From: Saccharomycopsis fibuligera x Saccharomycopsis cf. fibuligera
Lineage: Eukaryota; Ascomycota; Saccharomycetes; Ascoideales; Saccharomycopsidaceae
DNA length: 64,000 bases
Reading direction: 5' to 3'
NCBI GenBank assembly: GCA_001936135.1
Contig: CP012810.1
Location: 2,232,001-2,296,000 of the forward strand
The position numbers were made by a program, and so were the translations under genes. Below the pieces are notes generated by a model. It saw only the letters and a list, made by a program, of their open reading frames with translations, was not told the DNA's origin and searched no databases. Each line of letters starts with the position of its first letter. The stretch's first letter is position 1. Below, piece by piece: positions 45,722 to 56,620 of this stretch.

Positions 45722-47245
45722 ATGTCCTTGCCCGAATACGTTACCATTGACCTCCCTAGTGGTCACAGCTACAAGCAGCCTACCGGACTCTTCATCAACA
45801 ACAAGTTCGTCCCGTCAATCAAGGGGGGCACCCTTTCTTCAATAAATCCAGCCACAGGCCAGCCAAATGCTACTATTTATAAAGCCACCGAAGAAGATGT
45901 TAATGTTGCGGTTAAGACCGCCCGTGAAGTCTTCGACAAGACATGGAAAAAGACCTCCCCAACTGACAGATCATCCCTTCTTCACAAACTCGCAGACTTA
46001 ATTGACAAAAACAAGGAGTTGCTCAGTGCTATTGAGGCCCATGACTCTGGTAAACCATTTACCACCAATGCTGCTGGAGATATTGAAGATGTTTTTGCGG
46101 TTTTCAAATACTATGCTGGTTGGGCTGACAAGATTCACGGAAAGACTATTCCTTTGGACAAAGATCACTTGATTTATACCGTGCATGAGCCTTTGGGAGT
46201 CACTGGGCAAATCATTCCATGGAACTATCCATTGGACATGCTCGCTTGGAAAATTGCACCCTCACTTGCTGCAGGTAACACAGTTGTTCTCAAGACTTCT
46301 GAGCTCACTCCGTTATCTGCATTATTCTTTGCTAATTTGTTTGTTGAAGCTGGTTTCCCAGCTGGGGTGGTGAATATCTTGAGTGGTACCGGTGTCGAAT
46401 GCGGCAAACCTTTAGCCAGCCACCCAGGAATTAGCAAAGTGGCCTTTACTGGTTCCACTAACGTTGGAAAACTTATTTCACAATACGCTGCTCAAAATTT
46501 GACCCCAGTATCAATGGAAACTGGTGGCAAGTCTCCAGCAGTGGTATTTTCTGATGCTAACTTAGAAAAAGTCGCATATTGGACCGCGTTTGGTATCTTT
46601 TTCAATAGTGGTCAAGTTTGCTCTGCTACTTCCAGAATTTTGGTGCATGAGCTGGTGCATGATGAACTCGTTGAGCTTTTGACTAAATTGACAAAGAAGT
46701 CATACCTAAATGGCGATCCATTTTCCGACAAAATTGCTGACACTAAAGGAATTACTATTGTTGGCCCACAGGTTTCTGAGGCACAACAAAAGAAAATTTT
46801 GGATTACATTGAAATTGGGAAAAAAGAGGGTGCTAGAGTTGTTACTGGTGGCTCCAAGCCAGAAGCTAAAGCTCTTGCTAGCGGCTTCTATGTGCAGCCA
46901 ACAATCTTTGATAACGTCACTAAGGATATGAGGATTTTTAAAGAAGAAATTTTTGGTCCAGTGGTTACCGTTACCACTTTCTCTACTGAAGAAGAAGCCA
47001 TTGAGTTGGCCAATGACACTCAATATGGGTTGGGGGCCTCGGTGTTCACCACCGATTTAATCAAAGCCCATCATGTTGCCGATGAGATTGAATCTGGCAC
47101 TGTGTGGATTAATTCTAGCAATGAAGGCGACCCAAAGATTCCGTTTGGTGGGGTTAAGAAAAGTGGGTTTGGCAGAGAGTTAGGTGAGTATGCGCTTTCG
47201 TTGTATACTCATGTGAAGGCGGTGACTGTCAACTTGGAAAGATAA
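45722..47245 (+). CDS. Aldehyde dehydrogenase, NAD(P)-dependent
   Basis: The 507-residue enzyme oxidises aldehydes to acids. The general base lies in METGGKSP (about 268), the catalytic Cys in NSGQVCSATS (about 301), and the coenzyme loop is AFTGSTNVGK. No mitochondrial presequence is visible, so it is probably cytosolic. The ATG at 45722 (MSLPEYVTIDLP) is preferred; the upstream in-frame TTG is dispensable. At 46652 a CTG codon stands where ALDH proteins usually have Ser (VQES-type helix: VHE-[CTG]-VHDELV), which supports the CTG-Ser code in this organism. Substrate specificity (acetaldehyde, betaine aldehyde or other) cannot be told from sequence alone. Confidence 0.92.
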   Translation: MSLPEYVTIDLPSGHSYKQPTGLFINNKFVPSIKGGTLSSINPATGQPNATIYKATEEDVNVAVKTAREVFDKTWKKTSPTDRSSLLHKLADLIDKNKELLSAIEAHDSGKPFTTNAAGDIEDVFAVFKYYAGWADKIHGKTIPLDKDHLIYTVHEPLGVTGQIIPWNYPLDMLAWKIAPSLAAGNTVVLKTSELTPLSALFFANLFVEAGFPAGVVNILSGTGVECGKPLASHPGISKVAFTGSTNVGKLISQYAAQNLTPVSMETGGKSPAVVFSDANLEKVAYWTAFGIFFNSGQVCSATSRILVHELVHDELVELLTKLTKKSYLNGDPFSDKIADTKGITIVGPQVSEAQQKKILDYIEIGKKEGARVVTGGSKPEAKALASGFYVQPTIFDNVTKDMRIFKEEIFGPVVTVTTFSTEEEAIELANDTQYGLGASVFTTDLIKAHHVADEIESGTVWINSSNEGDPKIPFGGVKKSGFGRELGEYALSLYTHVKAVTVNLER

Positions 47246-47844
47246 GAAGTACAGTATGTTCTATATGATATTTTAGATCATTACCTAGATTATATATCGT
47301 TCGCTGGTTTAACTTATTAAATGCTTGTTATGTAGCCGGCTTTGTAAAATTTTTGTAGGTTTTTAGCACTTACATTGTTGCTCTTAAGGGTTGAATACAT
47401 TACCATATGATACGTGTTTATGTGCTATGAGCATGAGCGTAATCACCGTGTTGCCTATTTGCGACATAACGCAGTTTTTGGTTTCGACGAAATCAAAAAT
47501 CATGTAGCTCAAAGCTGTAAATGAGAACCACAGCCCCAGTGCTTTCTTAATGCTAGCAATCTGCATGTTGGGTAGATCGGCAACGGCGGCACTCATCTGC
47601 CATTAGTGCAAACACTCGCCTCTGTTTACATTTCGGTGCCCCGAAAAACCTGTCTATTTTCCCCGTATTTGCTCGGCTGTTTCACTTGCTCGGCTGTTCC
47701 TGCTTTCCCTTTCATATTCTGTATAAAGGTTCTACAACTCAACGGCAATTGTGCACTGTTTTGATTGTATTTTATACTCTTTATTATTATTATTATTTTT
47801 TTTTTTTATTGTTCTGCGGACGAATTTAAGAATTTTGGTTCAAA
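47246..47844. promoter_or_regulatory. Flank of the ALDH and Sng1-family genes around a possible small gene
   Basis: Apart from the small minus-strand frame at 47384-47596, the region holds a T/A-rich leader before 47845 and a short ATT run near 47780-47812. No other feature recognised. Confidence 0.4.
47384..47596 (-). CDS. Possible small membrane protein, unrecognised
   Basis: A 70-residue frame starting ATG at 47596 (MSAAVADLPNMQIASIKKAL). It has two hydrophobic stretches (about 20-38, WFSFTALSYMIFDFV; and about 46-57, IGNTVITLMLIA). It fits neatly between the flanking genes, 138 bases from the ALDH stop and about 250 bases divergent from the next gene. Two CTG codons in it would read as Ser. 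I recognise no family. Reality is plausible but not shown. Confidence 0.42.
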   Translation of the reverse strand: MSAAVADLPNMQIASIKKALGLWFSFTALSYMIFDFVETKNCVMSQIGNTVITLMLIAHKHVSYGNVFNP

Positions 47845-49890
47845 ATGTCACTGGAGTCAAAGTCCAATAGCAAAGATAGCTCCTCGCCATCACAATACGA
47901 GGATGCAGCAGTACCACCTACGGTCATAAACAACAACAATAGCCAACACCACGCGGCTGGAGACACTGCCAATGGCACAAGTGCAAAACCAAATTCAAAC
48001 ACAAATTTGAATACAAATGCAACTATAGAGTCTCATACCCCCCTTGAATCAGCATCAGACGATTTTCACGAACATGTACCAGCAGCATACGTTGCAAATG
48101 ATCAACGACAAAAGCAAAGGCAGCAACATCAATATGAGTCAGGAAGCAGGAACTCATCCTGGGTTACGGCTAGTAGTCGACAGGACAGCAATGGAAGTGC
48201 AAACATTGATAACAGCAACAGCGATGGCTTGACTAGAACGCGCACTAGGAGAGACTCAATGAGGAGAATATTCATTTCTGAAGTCAGCGACAGTGATAAC
48301 GATGACGAATCAGGACATGATCTTGAACACCAGAATTATGGTAATACTGACATAATGGGTACTTTGCAACTTTCGCGAACTTTAGGAGGTGATGGTGTCA
48401 CCGAAGGAGACGAAGAAGCCAATGCGGATGGCTCTGATGCTGATACAGAAAGCAAACAGGAGGAGATTCAGAAGATGCCGTCCCTTAGAAAAAGACGCTC
48501 TACAATTATTGAACAGGTCAAGCAAAAGCTTGGGTTTTGGGATAGAGACTTTCGCAAAGAACGATGGAAGCAAATTGCGCGTCTCGGTGCGCTTTTGGTT
48601 TTCATTTCGTGTCTATTTATGATGGTGGTGCTGGTATATACTGGGTCTTACTATAATCGATACACGCGGTTCCACAACTTGAAATTTTACGTGGTAAGTG
48701 AGGATCAAGAATATGATGGAGTGCCACCTTTGATTGGAAACCTAGTCACTTCCATTGCTAATGATCCAGCTACAAAAAGCATTGGCAATTGGCAAGCCGT
48801 GGGCCTTGAAGAGTTTCGCAGTGTGGCAGCACGGCATGGTAATGGCAATAATTTAGAAAAGGACCTTAAACGGCGTATAAGGCACGGGAAGGTCTGGGGA
48901 GCCATTTATGTTAAACCAAATGCCACCTACCTGCTTTATCGTGCCATCACGACAAATAGTTCCAGTTTTAATGTGTCTCAGAATTTAGTAGATGCTTTGT
49001 ATGCTACTGGTAAAGAACCGCTAAATGTCCCGATATATGTCTTACCTCAATTGAATAGGTTTGAACAAATATATCTCAAGCAGCTTTCTAAAGGGCTTTA
49101 TGATCCACTTATCAACAAGGTGCTTGTCCCAAACAATGAACTTGATGGTGCCATTGGCAACTCTAATGCTTTAAAATTGCTTTCTTCACCTCCAAATTTT
49201 TACTACAATGACACCCTTCCTATCACTTCGATTATGGTAATTCCTGCCATCCAATTAGCAATGGTCTACATTTTACTTTTTGCTTTCTTTGGATTTCTCT
49301 CTTCACTCAAAATTCACATTTATGTCTCCAAAAAAGTTAAAGGGTTTCGTTTTATTGCGTTCCGCATGCTTACGTCACAGTCCATCTACATCATATTGGG
49401 ACTTTCTTACTGCTCATTGAATGCTATGTTCAAAGTACCTTACGCTACCGCATTTGGCAATGCGGGTTTCTTGGTGCTTTGGGCTATCACTTACCTTGCC
49501 ATTAATGCTGTTGGTACCATTAACGAATGTATGGCAATGATCTGTTTCTACATTTTTCCTCCGTTGATTGGGCCATGGATTCTCACTTGGATTGTGCTTA
49601 ACATTACTCCAACATTTTCGTTAATTCCATTATGTCCAATTTTCTATAGATATGGGTATGCAGTTCCGATTCATAATTTTTACCAGTGCTTGATTGTCAT
49701 ATTTTGTGATAGTTATAAAGGAGATTTGGGTCGGCATATTGGGATTTTGGTTGCCTGGTGTATCGTGGGGAATATATGCGTGCCGTTGACACAAATGAAA
49801 GTTGGTAAATTGATGAAGCACAGAAGAGCAAGAGAAGCTAAAAAGCTACAGGAAAAAAAAGAGAAAGGGAAGGAAAAGTTGGCAAGGTGA
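47845..49890 (+). CDS. Sng1-family multispanning membrane protein (DUF3533)
   Basis: The 681-residue protein has a disordered Ser/Asn-rich N-terminus of about 235 residues. A first membrane segment follows (about 250-270, LGALLVFISCLFMMVVLVY), then a 190-residue extracytosolic domain with several N-glycosylation sites (NATY, NSSS). A cluster of five or six membrane segments ends at about residue 655, with a Lys/Arg-rich cytosolic tail. FRMLTSQSIYIILGLSYCSLNA and the PPLIGPWILTWIVLNIT segment match the Sng1/DUF3533 family, whose yeast member was found through nitrosoguanidine resistance and acts at the plasma membrane. Substrate is unknown. A long N-terminal extension is unusual but typical of this low-complexity-rich genome. 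Confidence 0.72.
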   Translation: MSLESKSNSKDSSSPSQYEDAAVPPTVINNNNSQHHAAGDTANGTSAKPNSNTNLNTNATIESHTPLESASDDFHEHVPAAYVANDQRQKQRQQHQYESGSRNSSWVTASSRQDSNGSANIDNSNSDGLTRTRTRRDSMRRIFISEVSDSDNDDESGHDLEHQNYGNTDIMGTLQLSRTLGGDGVTEGDEEANADGSDADTESKQEEIQKMPSLRKRRSTIIEQVKQKLGFWDRDFRKERWKQIARLGALLVFISCLFMMVVLVYTGSYYNRYTRFHNLKFYVVSEDQEYDGVPPLIGNLVTSIANDPATKSIGNWQAVGLEEFRSVAARHGNGNNLEKDLKRRIRHGKVWGAIYVKPNATYLLYRAITTNSSSFNVSQNLVDALYATGKEPLNVPIYVLPQLNRFEQIYLKQLSKGLYDPLINKVLVPNNELDGAIGNSNALKLLSSPPNFYYNDTLPITSIMVIPAIQLAMVYILLFAFFGFLSSLKIHIYVSKKVKGFRFIAFRMLTSQSIYIILGLSYCSLNAMFKVPYATAFGNAGFLVLWAITYLAINAVGTINECMAMICFYIFPPLIGPWILTWIVLNITPTFSLIPLCPIFYRYGYAVPIHNFYQCLIVIFCDSYKGDLGRHIGILVAWCIVGNICVPLTQMKVGKLMKHRRAREAKKLQEKKEKGKEKLAR

Positions 49891-50653
49891 GTTCATTGTC
49901 TAGTAGATGAAAAAGAAAAAGGCAAAACGAAAATTTTTTGTAAGTTCTTTTGTTTTTTTCCTTTTTGCTACTGTTTTTTTTTTTTTTTTTTTCTTTTCGT
50001 TTTGTTTATATAGCTTTGTCTTCCTGAAAAAATTACTCTGAGATCTACTAGTTACAAGGTAGCATGTTCCACATTTTCACATCTTCTTGATCATTCTCAT
50101 CAACCGTACCCAAATAATATTACCACGATAATATATACCGGAAACGACCAAAAGTTCAAAAGCTTTGAAGCAGGCAGAAATACAATCTTGGTCCAAAAGA
50201 TTGATTCACAGCTTAATAGAGTTGAAGTTCATGCTGACTTCTTTTTAAAAAAATTCGCTTTTGCAAGTAGTACTGGAGATACCAAGAAACCTAAATACCG
50301 AAGCTAATTTATCTAGCAACAACACTCCTGATAGCGCCTCAAATTAATCAATCATGGTGCTTGTCAAGCAGTCTTTGAAGCTTTGCACAGTCTAAAGTAT
50401 TGTGAGAAATTACCAAATTTTGAGATAAACTGGGTATTGCTCCAGATCTTTTTAGTTTCTGTTAATTCGCAATCTTCTCTTGCAACTACTGGCCTCCAGC
50501 AGCAGCATTTAGGGGTGTGGCTGCGAGAGTGTGTGGTCAATCTGATGACTACGAACAACAGACCGAAAGTTAAGATGGCAAAACTTAATGGTTCATCAGT
50601 TACCAGTAACTATTGGAGCAGGGGCTCCATTTCAGTTTTTTCCAATCTTTTTC

Positions 50654-50687
<34 letters not shown>

Positions 50688-51422
50688 AGTTGTTTGATTG
50701 CTGACCAAGAAGTCCACTTTCGCATAGAATGGCTGGTGCAGTCCGTAATTTGATCATCATTATATAGACAAGTTTGTACTTCAAAAGTAATCATTTGAAA
50801 ATTATATAAACAGTAATATATTCATAATCCTAAAATCGTATTTTTTGGTTTTCCTTATTTATTCTGCTACTAGATCCAGCTTACAGCACTTACATGCAAT
50901 GAGACACCGCGATGGAAATTAATGCATGTCCAAGACACTTCGAACATGTGCCTCGTTCCTGCGCTTGTATGCTTTGAGCTGTTGCAGCCAAAATACATCT
51001 TTGAAAATCGTTTTAATTGAATTTTGAACCACACCTTCTTCTGCTATTTTTAAAATTGAATACTCTGATGTACATTGTTCCGTAAATGTCTCTTTTCGTC
51101 CTATTGGCACATACTCAATGCTATAGCTGTGGGTGCACCGCTTAGCATGGAGGAAATATGCTTCTTATTGAGAGTGCCTTCACACAAAAATACAAATTCG
51201 CAAAAACTCAAAACTGTATAATGAAATGGCAAAAGGATGCTACAGAAAGCAAAAACCATATAGTATTAATGTTTTTGGTATATTTCTTTGAAAAACATGT
51301 TTTCGTCAATGGTAACAATTCCGTGTGCATTTGCTTTGGTGGATACAACACTGTGGTGGGCCATAGAAACAAACTATTTAAAGACCAGCGTAAGCTAATT
51401 GAATATGCTAAAACCATTCAAG
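49891..51422. other. 1.5-kb convergent intergenic region
   Basis: It contains T tracts at 49975-49992 and about 50649-50682, and scattered short frames in both strands with no family match. A frame at 51158-51520 runs into the antisense of the next gene and is not credible. Confidence 0.5.
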
Positions 51423-52265
51423 TTACAATTTATGTCTTAGCTTCCCTTTGGCAATCAATGAAAACCGTTGTTGAGGTATCCCAGTCAAAAACCGTCTATA
51501 TCCAGCAGCGACCTCGCTAGCATTATTTGCTGAAATTTGATCATCCCAGTTAGCCTTAACCAAATGCTTGATCTGCTTCACCGAATCAAAACTTAACCCT
51601 TCCACTGAATCATTTACCTCTTTAACCACAGCATCATTAAACTTTATAATGTCTGTAATATTGAACACCTTATTCAATAATCCTGCCTGTTGCAACACAG
51701 AGCCACTGATTCTCTTCGACAAAAGTAACGCTTCATTGGCCCTCGATACACCCAACTTGTGAAACAAAGTCACTGATGCTGCTCCTTCTGCTACTAAGCC
51801 CAAATTTGCAAATGGGAGCAACAAGTAAACCGACTTCAAGTCTCGCGCATAAATCAAATCACAAAGTAAAACAAGCGAAGCACTAAGTCCAATCGCTGGG
51901 CCATTTAGTGCCGCAACAAGGATTTTGGAATGACGTTGGAGCACATCAACAAGCAAAGCATTGTTTCCAACGAATGTCTTCTTAACCAGTTCAGAAACTT
52001 CATCTCTATCAAATTCATCATTGCTGCCTGTAGATGGTCTAGATTGTTGAACATCAGCTCCTGCTGAGAAGAATTTACCGGAGCCTGTGAAAATAGTGGC
52101 AATGGTGTTTGGTTCTGCTTCAGCGCGCTCAACGAGAGAAATTAGGAGACGATAATGGTCGTATGCGAAGGCATTATATTTAGCGGGACGGTTAAATTTG
52201 ACAATGGCAACGTTGGCCTCGACGCTATATGTGATGTCGTTGAGAATGTGTTTTGGGATGGTCAT
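51423..52265 (-). CDS. ECI1: Peroxisomal delta3,delta2-enoyl-CoA isomerase (Eci1/Dci1-like)
   Basis: A 280-residue crotonase-fold protein. FTGSGKFFSAGADV forms the oxyanion-hole segment, LNGPAIGLSASLVLLCDL the second, and NLGLVAEG carries the Glu (about 158) that acts as base in Eci1. The C-terminus is RHKL, so the last three residues HKL fit a PTS1 peroxisomal signal (S. cerevisiae Eci1 ends HRL). The enzyme shifts double bonds during beta-oxidation of unsaturated fatty acids. Eci1 and Dci1 are close paralogues, and assignment between them is uncertain. Confidence 0.85.
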   Translation of the reverse strand: MTIPKHILNDITYSVEANVAIVKFNRPAKYNAFAYDHYRLLISLVERAEAEPNTIATIFTGSGKFFSAGADVQQSRPSTGSNDEFDRDEVSELVKKTFVGNNALLVDVLQRHSKILVAALNGPAIGLSASLVLLCDLIYARDLKSVYLLLPFANLGLVAEGAASVTLFHKLGVSRANEALLLSKRISGSVLQQAGLLNKVFNITDIIKFNDAVVKEVNDSVEGLSFDSVKQIKHLVKANWDDQISANNASEVAAGYRRFLTGIPQQRFSLIAKGKLRHKL

Positions 52266-52837
52266 GTTTCTTGCTCCTTGTGTTTTGATAAATATTAGAG
52301 GTAGTTGAAGTTGAAGACACTCAAAAAATTAGAAAACAAGGGGAAAAGGTATATATATAGATATACACACACAATATTGTGGTTATGAAAGTGCTCAATT
52401 TATGATCCTTGAAATAAGTTAGAGAATTGAAATTCTGAGTATTTTGTTTAAGACCATCAACGCAACCTGTTTGGGGCTGTTCGGAGCGATATTCCAAAAG
52501 CCTCTGTTTCCTTTTTACTGTTTTAGGACACTATTACTATCCCGGTATTATTGATGCAATGGTATTCCAGTTCTACATCGCGCTAAGGTATGCCGAAATT
52601 GTGGTAAACAAATGAATAAAAGAGTGGATTAAGACGAATGCCCCTTAAACTTTAATTTTTAAGGCCGAGTAGAGTAGCCCGAATAGCAGTGATCCGCTTT
52701 CGATAATTGAGTTACTCTCACTAACTACGCTTCTTAAATACAATCTTTCTATCTTCACACTGAAGCTATGCTTAATGCTTCTTATAGAATGTGTTCATAA
52801 TATTTTATATACAGGCTCATTACATTTATCTTTATCA
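52266..52837. promoter_or_regulatory. ECI1 promoter and ISA2 3' flank
   Basis: The region holds a TATATATAGATATACACACAC stretch near 52350 and no gene. I looked for an oleate-response element (CGG-N15-18-CCG) and saw no convincing one. Confidence 0.4.
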
Positions 52838-53728
52838 TCATGCCAACTTGGAGAAATCAACATCAAAACTAGACCCACATCCACAAGCACTCTTAGTGTA
52901 TGGACTGTCAATGACCTTGAAAGACGTACCAATCAATTCTTTAACGTAGTCCACTTTTGACTCTCTCAAAATTTGCAAACTTGAAAGATCCAACACTACT
53001 TTAGCATTATCTCTAACAAAAATTGACACTTCTTCGTCTACAAGATCATCTTTGGACAAATCTTGCCAACTAGATTCGCTGCTATTCAAGTCCTGCTTGA
53101 TAATTTGATCTTTGTACAAGTCCACGAGCTTCAAATTGTACTGGAACCCATGACATCCACCGCTCTCCACCGTTATTTTCAAGGCTAAGTTAATATTGTT
53201 ATCATCTTTCATCAACTTGTTAAGCTGGCTAGCAGCTTTTTTGCCAATGGCGATCTTCAAGAGGACTTTCTTGGACTCATCTTCTTCGTCAGTGTAGAAT
53301 TTATTGAATATTTGAGTTTTCGCAAATGTCGTATCAAGATCTTCCACTAATGAGTTGACTGGTTTCTTTACGTTATCGGTATTTTTATTTTTATTGATAC
53401 TGGTATTGTTGTTTAGTGTGTTTGATGTAATGGTATTCGATGTGGCAGATTCCGTGGAAGCAAAACCAGCCGGAGAAGCATTTCTGTTTAATGCCGCCGG
53501 CCGCGTGTGAATGGTTCTTGAAGATAATATGCTATTATTCAACACTTTAGTTGATCTTAGTACTGTCGCAATTCTGTTATGAGAAATACTGCTCGGTTTA
53601 TCAATATATTTACTATTGGCCAAAGAACTGAAAACTCTGGTTATGTTTTGTGGAGATGACAGCAAGTGAGTAATCCAACTCTGCTGGAGAGATCTCTGGA
53701 CTGCTCGTGGAATACAGGACTGTAGCAT
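52838..53728 (-). CDS. ISA2: Mitochondrial iron-sulfur assembly protein Isa2
   Basis: The 296-residue protein has a mitochondrial presequence (MLQSCIPRAVQRSLQQSWIT), an Asn/Thr-rich linker, and a C-terminal A-type Fe-S carrier domain. VESGGCHGFQYNL (about 188-200) holds the first Cys, and the end holds SACGCGSSFDVDF with the paired Cys. GFQYNL rather than GMSYNM-like text is typical of Isa2 as opposed to Isa1. Isa1-Isa2-Iba57 build [4Fe-4S] clusters for aconitase and radical-SAM enzymes. The N-terminal extension is longer than in S. cerevisiae Isa2 (185 residues). Confidence 0.92.
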   Translation of the reverse strand: MLQSCIPRAVQRSLQQSWITHLLSSPQNITRVFSSLANSKYIDKPSSISHNRIATVLRSTKVLNNSILSSRTIHTRPAALNRNASPAGFASTESATSNTITSNTLNNNTSINKNKNTDNVKKPVNSLVEDLDTTFAKTQIFNKFYTDEEDESKKVLLKIAIGKKAASQLNKLMKDDNNINLALKITVESGGCHGFQYNLKLVDLYKDQIIKQDLNSSESSWQDLSKDDLVDEEVSIFVRDNAKVVLDLSSLQILRESKVDYVKELIGTSFKVIDSPYTKSACGCGSSFDVDFSKLA

Positions 53729-54207
53729 AGCTTTACTTGAAGGGCTGGTAAAAATTGTGTCTGTGTTGTTGGAATTATTTGGGGTATATATGTCAAGAAG
53801 AAAATTCGTCTATTATCATTAGTTTTAGGTTGTTGGTATTAGTAATGTCCTGTATTTCTAGCGTTAAGAAAATTGACTTTTCTACCAGCGTCCACGATTA
53901 CGTAACACAGAGGGCCATAACATACTTCTCTGGCTCTGCAGTCGAAGATTCTCGACCATTTCTACAGCATCAGAAATTAAGCTGTATCACATTTTTTAGC
54001 TGGCCAGTTAATATATTAGTGACCAATATGGTCCACACTTACCAAAAAGCAAGTTATAAATCCATAATTTAAGGGTATGAAATGATGCCAAATACATGAG
54101 CTTCAAGATACTAACCTATATCATCAATTCATTCGGGTGCCTATATATTGAATTTTCAATCTACTACGCAATAATACCACACAAGCAATAGTGCTTGCCG
54201 TTCAAAA
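53729..54207. promoter_or_regulatory. ISA2 upstream region and SEC9 3' flank
   Basis: About 480 bases without a recognisable gene. One plus-strand frame of 105 codons crosses it but has no coding character. Confidence 0.4.
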
Positions 54208-55172
54208 TCACTTATGAGTAATAGCATACAATCGGTCTTTGTTTTGCTGTACTCCAATATCCAACGTGTCCATACTGTCTTCCACTGTCCGAAGTCTTTC
54301 GTTCTGTTTATCAACCTCATTTCCTTGAGATTGAGCTAACTTTCTCAATCTCAGAGCATAACCATGAATCTCATTCATGTTATGACCAATCTGTAGTTCT
54401 TTTTCTTCTTCTTCAGAATCTTCTTCATCAAACAAATACTTGCGATGCTGCTCTAATGCCGCATCCCTAGTTTTACGTTCCTCAGCAGTACCATTCTTGC
54501 TACTGACGTACAAATTCTCTTTAATTCTTCGCTCGCTTTGCTGGAATTCTCTTCTTTGCTGATCAGACAACGCTTTATCAGCAATAATCTCTGCTCTAAG
54601 CTTATCTTCTCTTTGTTTTAATCTACTCTTCTTGTTGAATGGGTTTTTTGGCGCTCTGAACACATCACCAGCAGTTCTTAATTCTTTAGCTCTTTCAGTA
54701 CCAATTCTATTTTGAGTATGTGCCAATCGCAAATTATTTTCCGTCATATAAACTTGGGTTGACTGGCTACCCAACATTCCCATAGTATTCTGTCCCGAAA
54801 GCTCTGCTTCTCTAGCCAACTCCAAGGTACGTTGAGTTGAAGCAAGGGATTTGTCTCTAGTAAAAGACAATTCACCTTTAATTTCTTCAAGCTCTTCCTC
54901 CTCCTTTTGTTTGGCTTTTTCTTCTTCTGTCAACTCTGGCTGATACGGCTGTTGTTGTAGTAGTATGTGCTCTTGGTCATGGTCGTAGTCATTATCATAA
55001 TCATAGCGGCCACCTGATGGGGCATTTAAATCTTCATCATCATCTCCGTAGCCACCATTTAAAGCTGGGTCAAATGCTTTTGTTGGGGCGTTCAAATCAT
55101 CTTCGTCATAAGTAGCTGCACTTAGACCATACTGGCCACCATGGAAAGCATTTCCCTCATTGGCGTCCTGTG

Positions 55173-55203
<31 letters not shown>

Positions 55204-55629
55204 GTCTTGTTCTTGATATGGAAAATCATTACTTTTGGTATCCTGATATGACCCGCTATTCGTATTATGTAGCCTATCGTGAAGTTTCGCTACCTGGTCA
55301 TTATGACTTTTCTCTTTTGCAATTCGCTTCTTGTAGTCCTTATACGTCTCCTCATAGTTGGCGGTTTCTTGAGCAGCACTAAATGGACCACCTGGACCAC
55401 CAACTCTACCCTTCTCATCCGCACCAACAGGGACACTGTTACCTTTGTACTGCGGCCCTCTAGCGACAGGATCGAAACGTGGCTCGAGCGGTCCCGGTTT
55501 CTTTTGTGCGGCATAGTCTTTAAAGGCTTCAAACTTGTTTTCCGTCACATTCATCGAGGTGCTGCCGTATGGATTGAAGTCTTCATCTTTTTCCTTGGCT
55601 TCTTTTTTCTTCCTGCTGAAAATACCCAT
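54208..55629 (-). CDS. SEC9: Exocytic t-SNARE Sec9 (SNAP-25 family)
   Basis: The ATG at 55629 (MGIFSRKKKEAKEKDED) is chosen; the frame is open further but without an ATG. The 473-residue protein has a long polar N-terminus with a Gln run and Asp-rich repeats. The first SNARE helix lies at about 255-320 (RDKSLASTQRTLELAREAE ... QVYMTENNLRLAHTQ). The second is at the C-terminus (about 405-470), IGHNMNEIHGYALRLRKLAQ through TVEDSMDTLDIGVQQNKDRL. It lacks a membrane anchor, as Sec9 does. It pairs with Sso1/2 and Snc1/2 to fuse secretory vesicles with the plasma membrane. Length is shorter than in S. cerevisiae (651) because of the N-terminal region. Confidence 0.93.
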
Positions 55630-56620
55630 GATTGTGTGGTGTGGTGATACTTGAAGAGACACGCTGTAGTTAAGAAAAAAAATTTAGTATAAACAAGAAT
55701 GTCTTTTTTTTGTTGAAATTGTGAAGTGTGCAACTTTAGCTATAATAGCATTGTAGTAACAATAATTCTGATGTCATTCTCGGTCAAGAGAGGCGATGAG
55801 GGCGATGAGGGTTGCCCGACCAATATTCGGAGAGCGCCATGCACGACATCCTCGAGCCACTCAACAAGCGCACTTTGACAGATGCATTTCACTCTCTTGT
55901 CATCATAAGTATAGTTGAGCTGTAAGTAAGTCAACTAGAAATTTAGTAACGGTAGAAAACGTAATATAAAGTAAAAGCATAATTACTAGTTTACAAAATG
56001 TAAAGAAAATAACGACGACAATGTAAAATAGTAGCAGTAATTGCTATTAAACAAACAAATAGCTACAAACAAGCAAAGCAAAAGGCAAAAAAATAAAGAG
56101 CTAAGTATCAAAACAGGTAACATAAATCTAAAAGTGGGGTATCATCAGGAGAACAGTAAAACAAAATGTAAGGCATAGAAAGTAAAAAAATAGTTCCGAT
56201 AAAAAGCAACATGAAAACAACGAGAAAAAAAAAAAAAAAAAAAAAAAGCAGATATAGTATAATATAGAGACAGCAAAACGGCAAAACAGCGAAATAACAA
56301 AACGGCAAAACGGCAAAACAGCAAAACAGCAACGACAAGAAAATAAGAAAATAAACAAATTAACCAATGTATCTGGAAAAATTGAAAGATAGTAAAAAAC
56401 CAAAGAATATGAATAAAGCAAAAGTAGGTATTAAATGTAAGCAGAATGCTCAGACAGAATCAAAAGAGTTCGATGGGAAAATGAAAAATATAAAAATGAA
56501 CAGAAAAAACAAAAATCACAATACAAAAAATAAAAAAAAAAAAAAAAAAAAAAACTTATAAGATAAAAAAAACCAACGCATGAAACACGCGAAGTCATAT
56601 CACTTAAACATGAACATTAT
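55630..56620. other. SEC9 upstream region and 3' flank of the next gene
   Basis: About 1 kb. It contains an A tract at 56224-56247, an imperfect repeat of GCAAAACGGCAAAACA-like units at about 56273-56330, and another A tract at 56534-56554. No gene recognised. Confidence 0.5.

Noticed and set aside
51158-51520. 120-codon plus-strand frame between the Sng1-family gene and ECI1
   Set aside because: Its last third is antisense to ECI1 and the rest shows no motif.
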